DNA from: UBA1306 sp964396415
GTDB taxonomy: Bacteria; Spirochaetota; Spirochaetia; Treponematales; Rectinemataceae
Assembly (NCBI GenBank): GCA_964396415.1
Contig: CAYNFM010000006.1
Location: forward strand, 4,062-68,061
Reading direction: 5' to 3'
Length of the DNA: 64,000 nucleotides
A program made the position numbers and the translations under genes. The number at the start of each line of letters is the position of its first letter. Position 1 is the first letter of the stretch. Under the pieces are notes generated by a model, which saw nothing but the letters and a program-made list of their open reading frames with translations, was not told where the DNA came from and searched no databases. Positions 60,105-64,000 of the stretch are shown here, one piece after another.

Positions 60105-61652
60105 ATGAAAGGAGTTCTGCTCATTCTCGCTGCCGTGACGATCGTGGGAGCGGCCTTCGGTTGCGCACTATCCACTTCTCCAGGTACTTCGAGTTCCGCG
60201 GCGGTTCCGTCGGCGCCGAGCGGGATTTCGGCCACCGCGGTCGCGACCGGCGACGGGGAGGTTTCGGTAAGTTGGAGCTCGGTGAGCGGCGCGACCTCGT
60301 ACAACCTGTATTGGGCAGCCGCCTCGACGGTCACGACGACGACGGGAACGAAGGTAGCCGGCGTCAGCTCGCCGATGGTTCTCAATAATATTCCTCAAGG
60401 CACCCAGTACTCGTACATAGTCACCGCGACGAATTCCGCCGGTGAAGGCCCCGCGAGCGCCGTCGCGAGCTCGACGCTTCCGACGACGACGAGTCATGTC
60501 TATATCGCCGGCTGGATCTATCCCTATCCGGTCTACTGGAGGGACGGGGTCCTGCACCGGATCGGCACGACGTCGGGTTATTGGGCATATTCGGTCGCGG
60601 TCTCCGGAACTGACGTTTACGTAATGGGAGCCGACTTCGCTAACGCTACGTACGTTTATTGGAAGAATGACGCGATGACCACGCTGCCTCTTCCGGCGGG
60701 CGTGAGTTTCAAGTCCTCCTACGGGATTGCCGTAGCAGGCGGCCACGTCTACGTAGCGGCGGTAGGAATGAACGGCAGCGGCCAGCAGATTCCTCTTTTA
60801 TGGACCGATGGCGTCGTGGCGGAGCTCCCCGTCCCTTCCGCGGACGCCTCGGACAACGCAGGGATGCAGGGTAACATCGTCGCCACGGCGAACGACGCCT
60901 ACGCCTACGGGGCCACCTATACGAATAGCGGCGGCGGCCACTCGCTTTTCTGGAAAAACGGGGCTCTCACCACCGGCCAAAGCGGCGGATGGATTACCGA
61001 TGGGACAATATCCGGGACCGACGTCCTTCTTGCGGGGTGGGAGCCCGGTACCACCACGAGCAGCGTCGGGGGATATTCGGATATCACTACCAGCGCGCAG
61101 ACCTTCGTGACCGACTTGGCGGGAAGCCCGGGAAGTCTGGTCGACGGGATAGCGGTCTCCGGAAGCGGCGGCGTATATCTAGCCGGAGAGACTAACGATT
61201 GGTCGCCGAACCCGCCAAGCCGGCCCGTCTACTGGACGGGCGCGACTCCCGCCGCACTTCCGCTTCCCAGCGGTTACGCGACGGCCAGCGCCATGCTCAT
61301 CGCGGTCGGAGGAGGCGACGTGTATATCGTCGGTTACCCGGTAACAAGAAGCAACTTTTGGACTTCAAGCAATCCGATGACTCCGCTTCTGTGGAAGAAC
61401 GGCAGCCTGGTCACTCTCCAGTTGCCGAGCGGGGATACGGCGGCGGAGATATACCCGGGCGAAATGACTTCTCGTAGCACCGACGTCTATCTGGTAGGTC
61501 GTACGGGCGCCCCTTCGGGAACTTCTTTCGATCTCAACTATAAACTGGCGACCCATGCGGTCTATTGGAAGAACGGCGCTCTAAACCAGCCTCCCCTTGG
61601 CGCGCTTACGGGCAATTCTGCCGCCAACGTGGTCGCCGTCTGGCCGAACTGA
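60105..61652 (+). CDS. Surface lipoprotein with FN3 domain and propeller-like repeats
   Basis: A 515-residue lipoprotein. Signal peptide MKGVLLILAAVT and lipobox GAAFGC put Cys15-20 at the outer face of a membrane. Residues ~35-125 are a fibronectin type III domain (PSGISATAVATGDGEVSVSW, YSYIVTATNSAGEGPAS). From residue ~130 follow seven to eight repeats of ~45 residues. Each begins with a (H/D)VY(V/I/L) strand and ends with a (V/L)(Y/L)W(K/R/T)(N/D)G turn, such as VYWRDGV, LLWTDGV, LFWKNGAL and LLWKNGSL. This suggests a beta-propeller. GGGAGG is 6 bases upstream. It lies between two LuxR-type genes. Partner or ligand unknown. Confidence 0.8.
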   Translation: MKGVLLILAAVTIVGAAFGCALSTSPGTSSSAAVPSAPSGISATAVATGDGEVSVSWSSVSGATSYNLYWAAASTVTTTTGTKVAGVSSPMVLNNIPQGTQYSYIVTATNSAGEGPASAVASSTLPTTTSHVYIAGWIYPYPVYWRDGVLHRIGTTSGYWAYSVAVSGTDVYVMGADFANATYVYWKNDAMTTLPLPAGVSFKSSYGIAVAGGHVYVAAVGMNGSGQQIPLLWTDGVVAELPVPSADASDNAGMQGNIVATANDAYAYGATYTNSGGGHSLFWKNGALTTGQSGGWITDGTISGTDVLLAGWEPGTTTSSVGGYSDITTSAQTFVTDLAGSPGSLVDGIAVSGSGGVYLAGETNDWSPNPPSRPVYWTGATPAALPLPSGYATASAMLIAVGGGDVYIVGYPVTRSNFWTSSNPMTPLLWKNGSLVTLQLPSGDTAAEIYPGEMTSRSTDVYLVGRTGAPSGTSFDLNYKLATHAVYWKNGALNQPPLGALTGNSAANVVAVWPN

Positions 61653-61665
61653 CGCTTCCGATAGC

Positions 61666-61703
61666 GGCTCTCGCCGGTTGGTGGAGAAGCTCCGGCGAGG
61701 GCC
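61666..61703 (+). terminator. Hairpin after the lipoprotein gene
   Basis: GGCTCTCGCCGG and CCGGCGAGGGCC pair over 12 positions (one G-T) around a 14-base loop, 13 bases after the lipoprotein stop. Only a short T-run follows (ATTT), so termination may be partial. The rest of 61653-61834 shows no gene. Confidence 0.45.
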
Positions 61704-61834
61704 CCGATTTCACGCCATGGTTTCTTGCGAATCAGAGGAAAATATCCCGGCAGCGTCTTGGAAAAGCGCGCGGGAGGCTACGACGGCCGCCGATATCGTC
61801 CTGATTTTTTTGTAGCGGAGAAGGTTCAGCAGCC

Positions 61835-62500
61835 ATGAAACTCGGAAAACTTCGCCTGGAAGGCTTTGAGTCGCATAGTCCTTCCCTGGGATCCCAGGTC
61901 GATCGTCTTTCCACGCCGGTGCTGCTGGTCGACGGGATCGGCGCGATGCGACACGCGAATTGGGCCGGCACGGAGGCGCTGCGCAGCGCGCAATATCTGA
62001 TGCTTCGGAACGGATTCGTCCGGCCACGCAGCCTGAAGCTGAAACGACCGTTCGCGAATATGCTGGCGGCTTTACTGCCGGATGACTCAACCGGGACGAC
62101 TTCGTTGCCTAGTGCCACGCTGAGCCTCTTCGACGTCGAAGGCAACGAGGCGCTGCTCGTCGCGCAGAGCTTGCGCGGCATGGCGAAGCCCGGCGGCATA
62201 CCACGGGAGGACGCGGTTCTGTTCCTGATCAACCCCGCCGAAAAGGCGCAGTTCGACAAGTCGCGATTCGACGCCGTTCGCCTGCAGATAGCATTCGGCT
62301 TCACGTCGGCGGAAACGCGGCTGGCCCGGTACCTGATGTGCGGCATGAATCTGGCCCAGATCGGCGAACAGCTTCACTTAAGTCGCGAGACGCTTAAAAC
62401 CCAGCTTCGCGCGCTTTTCCATAAAACCGGAACCAATCGCCAAAGCGAGCTGATAGTGCTGCTACTGTCTTCAACCTCGGCTCCGATAACCTGCCCATAG
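61835..62500 (+). CDS. LuxR-type regulator, N-terminally truncated paralogue
   Basis: A 221-residue protein homologous to residues ~185-372 of the regulator at 58857. It retains the PAS-like part (VDRLSTPVLLVDGIGAMRHANWAG) and the helix-turn-helix (FTSAETRLARYLMCGMNLAQIG, then SRETLKTQLRALFHKTGTNRQSE). The ~185-residue N-terminal sensor region is absent and no remnant of it can be read upstream. The ATG has GCGGAGAAGG ~8-17 bases upstream. The frame is intact, so it may work as a short regulator or competitor; decay of a duplicate is equally possible. Confidence 0.72.
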   Translation: MKLGKLRLEGFESHSPSLGSQVDRLSTPVLLVDGIGAMRHANWAGTEALRSAQYLMLRNGFVRPRSLKLKRPFANMLAALLPDDSTGTTSLPSATLSLFDVEGNEALLVAQSLRGMAKPGGIPREDAVLFLINPAEKAQFDKSRFDAVRLQIAFGFTSAETRLARYLMCGMNLAQIGEQLHLSRETLKTQLRALFHKTGTNRQSELIVLLLSSTSAPITCP

Positions 62501-62617
62501 TCGGAGCGGTCACGAAAAAATATTCCGACATCGCCCGTCCGGTACCTTATCATATGGCAGGTGGAGCTATGGCATCGATGCCGACGGGTCATCTCCGCCT
62601 CTTCTTCCCACAAATGC
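62501..62617. other. Gap after the second LuxR-type gene
   Basis: 117 bases without a credible gene, terminator or promoter; a run AAAAAATATT lies near 62515. It leads directly into repeat element copy B. Confidence 0.3.
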
Positions 62618-62720
62618 GCGATTGCCCATAAAGCAAAAGGTCTTTCGCGAGCGAAGCTCGCGGAGCAATCGCACCGCCGGCCGTTGGAATGATTCGAGTG
62701 TTCCAACGGCCTGCGAAGGC
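62618..62720. repeat. Structured intergenic repeat element, copy B
   Basis: GCGATTGC (62618-62625) pairs with GCAATCGC (62665-62672) around an inner hairpin CGCGAGC/GCTCGCG (62646-62662). It is followed by an 11-base perfect stem GGCCGTTGGAA/TTCCAACGGCC (62679-62689 with 62701-62711) with loop TGATTCGAGTG, and the tail CTGCGAAGGC. Same architecture as copy A at 46543-46631. It ends 9 bases before the aminotransferase stop. Confidence 0.6.
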
Positions 62721-62728
62721 GGCTTCGG

Positions 62729-63919
62729 TCAGCCGGCCGCCTTCGCCTTCTTCATCGCCCGCTCGAAACCGGGCAGGGCCCCCTCGATGACCTTGTCGTC
62801 GACGCAATAGGCGATGCGGAAGTAGCCGGGCGAGCCGAAGCCCGAGCCGGGCACGACGAGGATGTTCTCCTCTTTGAGGATTTCCACGAAGCGCCCCTCG
62901 TCGGGCGTCGGGCTCTTGGGAAAGAGGTAGAAGGCTCCCGGCGGCAGCGCGAAGTCGTAGCCGGACTTGCGGAGCCCCTCCGCCAGGAGGTCGCGCTTGC
63001 GCTGGTACCGGGATACGTCCACGCAGGCGTCCCCGATGCCGGCCACCACTTTCTGCATGAGGCTCGGCGCGTTGACGAAGCCGAGTATGCGATTGGCGAG
63101 GATGAGGGCTCCCATGAGGTCGCCTAGGTCGGCGGCGGCGGGGTTTACCGCCGCGTAGCCTATGCGCTCCCCGGGAAGGGAGAGGTCCTTGGAGTAGGAA
63201 GTCGCCACGATCGAGTTCGCGTAGGCCGCCAGGGTGCTCGGTACCTGCGCGCCGCCGTAGACGATCCTACGATAGGGCTCGTCCGATACCAGGTAGATGT
63301 CGCGCCCGTTCTCGCGGCCCCTGCGGGTCATCGCCTCGGCCAGCCTCGCGAGGGACTCGGCCGAGTATATCTGCCCCGTCGGGTTGTTGGGCGAGTTGAT
63401 GAGGACGATCTTGGTCTTCGGGCCCATCGCCGCCTCGATCGCCCCGACGTCGAGCGCGAAGTCAGCCAGGGTCGGAACGGGCTTGAGCGCGCCGCCGTGG
63501 TTGTCGGCGATGAAGCCGTACTCGACGAAGTAGGGCGTCGGCACGATGACCTCGTCGCCCGGGTCGAGGAGGGCCTTGAAGATTATGTTGAGGGCGCCCG
63601 CTGCGCCGCAGGTGACGACGACCTGCTCGCCGGCCAACGCGACCCCGTGGTCGGCGCCGGCCCGCGCGGCGATGGCGGCGCGCGTCTCGTCGAGGCCGGC
63701 GTTGGGCATGTAGGCATGGAGGCCGCTCTCGTCCGCCTTGGCCACGGCCGCGAGCCTCTCGCGCAGGGAGGCCGGGGGCGGCAGGTTGGGGTTTCCGAGG
63801 CTGAAGTCGTAGACCTTGTCGGCCCCGTAGATCTTGCGGAGCCTCGCTCCCTCCTCGAACATCTTCCGGATCATCGAGCCTTTGTCGATAAAGAGCTTCA
63901 TCTTCGCGGATATCGCCAT
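62729..63919 (-). CDS. PLP-dependent aminotransferase, class I/II
   Basis: A 396-residue aspartate-aminotransferase-fold enzyme. The PLP lysine is in SYSKDLSLPGERIGY, the phosphate-binding block is TCGAAGALNIIFKALLDPGDEV, NSPNNPTGQIYS carries the conserved Asn, and FRIAYCVDDKVIEGAL the C-terminal Arg. The family transfers amino groups between amino acids and 2-oxoacids; aspartate or an aromatic/branched amino acid are possible. GAAGGAG lies 9 bases before the ATG, and another gene ends 4 bases upstream. It is probably the second gene of a minus-strand operon. Confidence 0.87.
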   Translation of the reverse strand: MAISAKMKLFIDKGSMIRKMFEEGARLRKIYGADKVYDFSLGNPNLPPPASLRERLAAVAKADESGLHAYMPNAGLDETRAAIAARAGADHGVALAGEQVVVTCGAAGALNIIFKALLDPGDEVIVPTPYFVEYGFIADNHGGALKPVPTLADFALDVGAIEAAMGPKTKIVLINSPNNPTGQIYSAESLARLAEAMTRRGRENGRDIYLVSDEPYRRIVYGGAQVPSTLAAYANSIVATSYSKDLSLPGERIGYAAVNPAAADLGDLMGALILANRILGFVNAPSLMQKVVAGIGDACVDVSRYQRKRDLLAEGLRKSGYDFALPPGAFYLFPKSPTPDEGRFVEILKEENILVVPGSGFGSPGYFRIAYCVDDKVIEGALPGFERAMKKAKAAG

Positions 63920-63922
63920 GGA

Positions 63923-64000
63923 TTACTCCTTCGCCTGAGGATATAGGCCCCTCGTGCGCGCATGAAGCCGCGCGAGGCCCAAGAGGATATCTATGTTCGG
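63923..64000 (-). CDS. C-terminal end of an unidentified gene, cut by the window edge
   Basis: The last 25 codons before a TAA at 63925-63923 read as a plausible helical protein tail (LARLHARTRGLYPQAKE). The stop lies 3 bases upstream of the aminotransferase start, a typical operon spacing. Too short to identify. Confidence 0.45.
   Translation of the reverse strand, partial: PNIDILLGLARLHARTRGLYPQAKE

Noticed and set aside
61565..61815. Short plus-strand frames after the lipoprotein gene
   Set aside because: No ribosome binding site, overlap with the end of the lipoprotein and a hairpin; no homology to the missing N-terminus of the second LuxR gene.
1..64000. tRNA, rRNA, CRISPR, phage integrase or intact transposase genes
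   Set aside because: I looked for them on both strands and saw none that I could support.

Overview
The window is GC-rich DNA (about 60-65% by eye), densely packed, with most genes overlapping their neighbours by 4-14 bases and preceded by GGAGG-type ribosome binding sites. It carries a complete bacterial mevalonate operon, class III nucleotide cyclases, a KimA-like permease, several GGDEF/cyclic-nucleotide proteins and many sugar catabolic operons. This mix suggests a free-living or gut spirochaete (Spirochaetota) with a GC-rich genome. That placement is inference: no rRNA, tRNA or ribosomal protein gene is present to confirm it.

Layout. 1-3712 (minus): start of a GH2 beta-galactosidase, an SbmA/YddA-type ABC exporter and a class I fructose-bisphosphate aldolase. 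3911-10516 (plus): mvaS-fni-mvaA-mvaD-mvaK2-mvaK1, every step from acetoacetyl-CoA to IPP/DMAPP. 10612-12241: a membrane histidine kinase with a single-domain response regulator. 12297-15501: an XRE-cupin regulator, then a 3-isopropylmalate-dehydratase-like pair split by a trans-aconitate-type methyltransferase gene. 15595-20651: two class III nucleotide cyclases flanking a KimA-like APC permease. 20718-24286: a fused 2-oxoacid dehydrogenase E1 and its E2. 24401-28640: a ROK kinase, HAD phosphatase, PfkB kinase and a protein of unknown function.

28667-38262: a sugar ABC import operon (dehydrogenase, two Gfo/Idh oxidoreductases, isomerase, ATPase, permease, binding protein) diverging from a ROK repressor, with two good promoters around one perfect palindrome. 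38403-39422: fatty-acid desaturase. 39456-42646: a cNMP-GGDEF-DHH/DHHA1 fusion and a cNMP-degenerate-GGDEF partner. 42747-47938: a LacI regulator with a LarA-family epimerase, 6-phosphogluconate dehydrogenase and a KDG-type kinase, probably for sugar-acid catabolism. 48043-50094 is an accessory patch: VapBC-type module, 22-base tandem repeats, a broken AraC gene and a small lipoprotein.

50164-57562: DMT permease, an atypical response regulator, uronate genes (SDR and UxaE), a Gfo/Idh enzyme, a YhiN-type flavoprotein and a lipase. 57651-58643: aldo/keto reductase. 58857-62500: two paralogous LuxR-type regulators, the second lacking the N-terminal half, around a surface lipoprotein with FN3 and propeller-like repeats. 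62729-64000: an aminotransferase and the tail of one more gene.

The most unusual items are the leuC-tam-leuD arrangement, the three-domain second-messenger protein next to cyclases and a KimA-like transporter, the LarA-Gnd-KdgK operon, the phosphorylation-deficient response regulator with CTTAATG repeats, and a two-copy intergenic element whose stems differ in sequence yet still pair perfectly.
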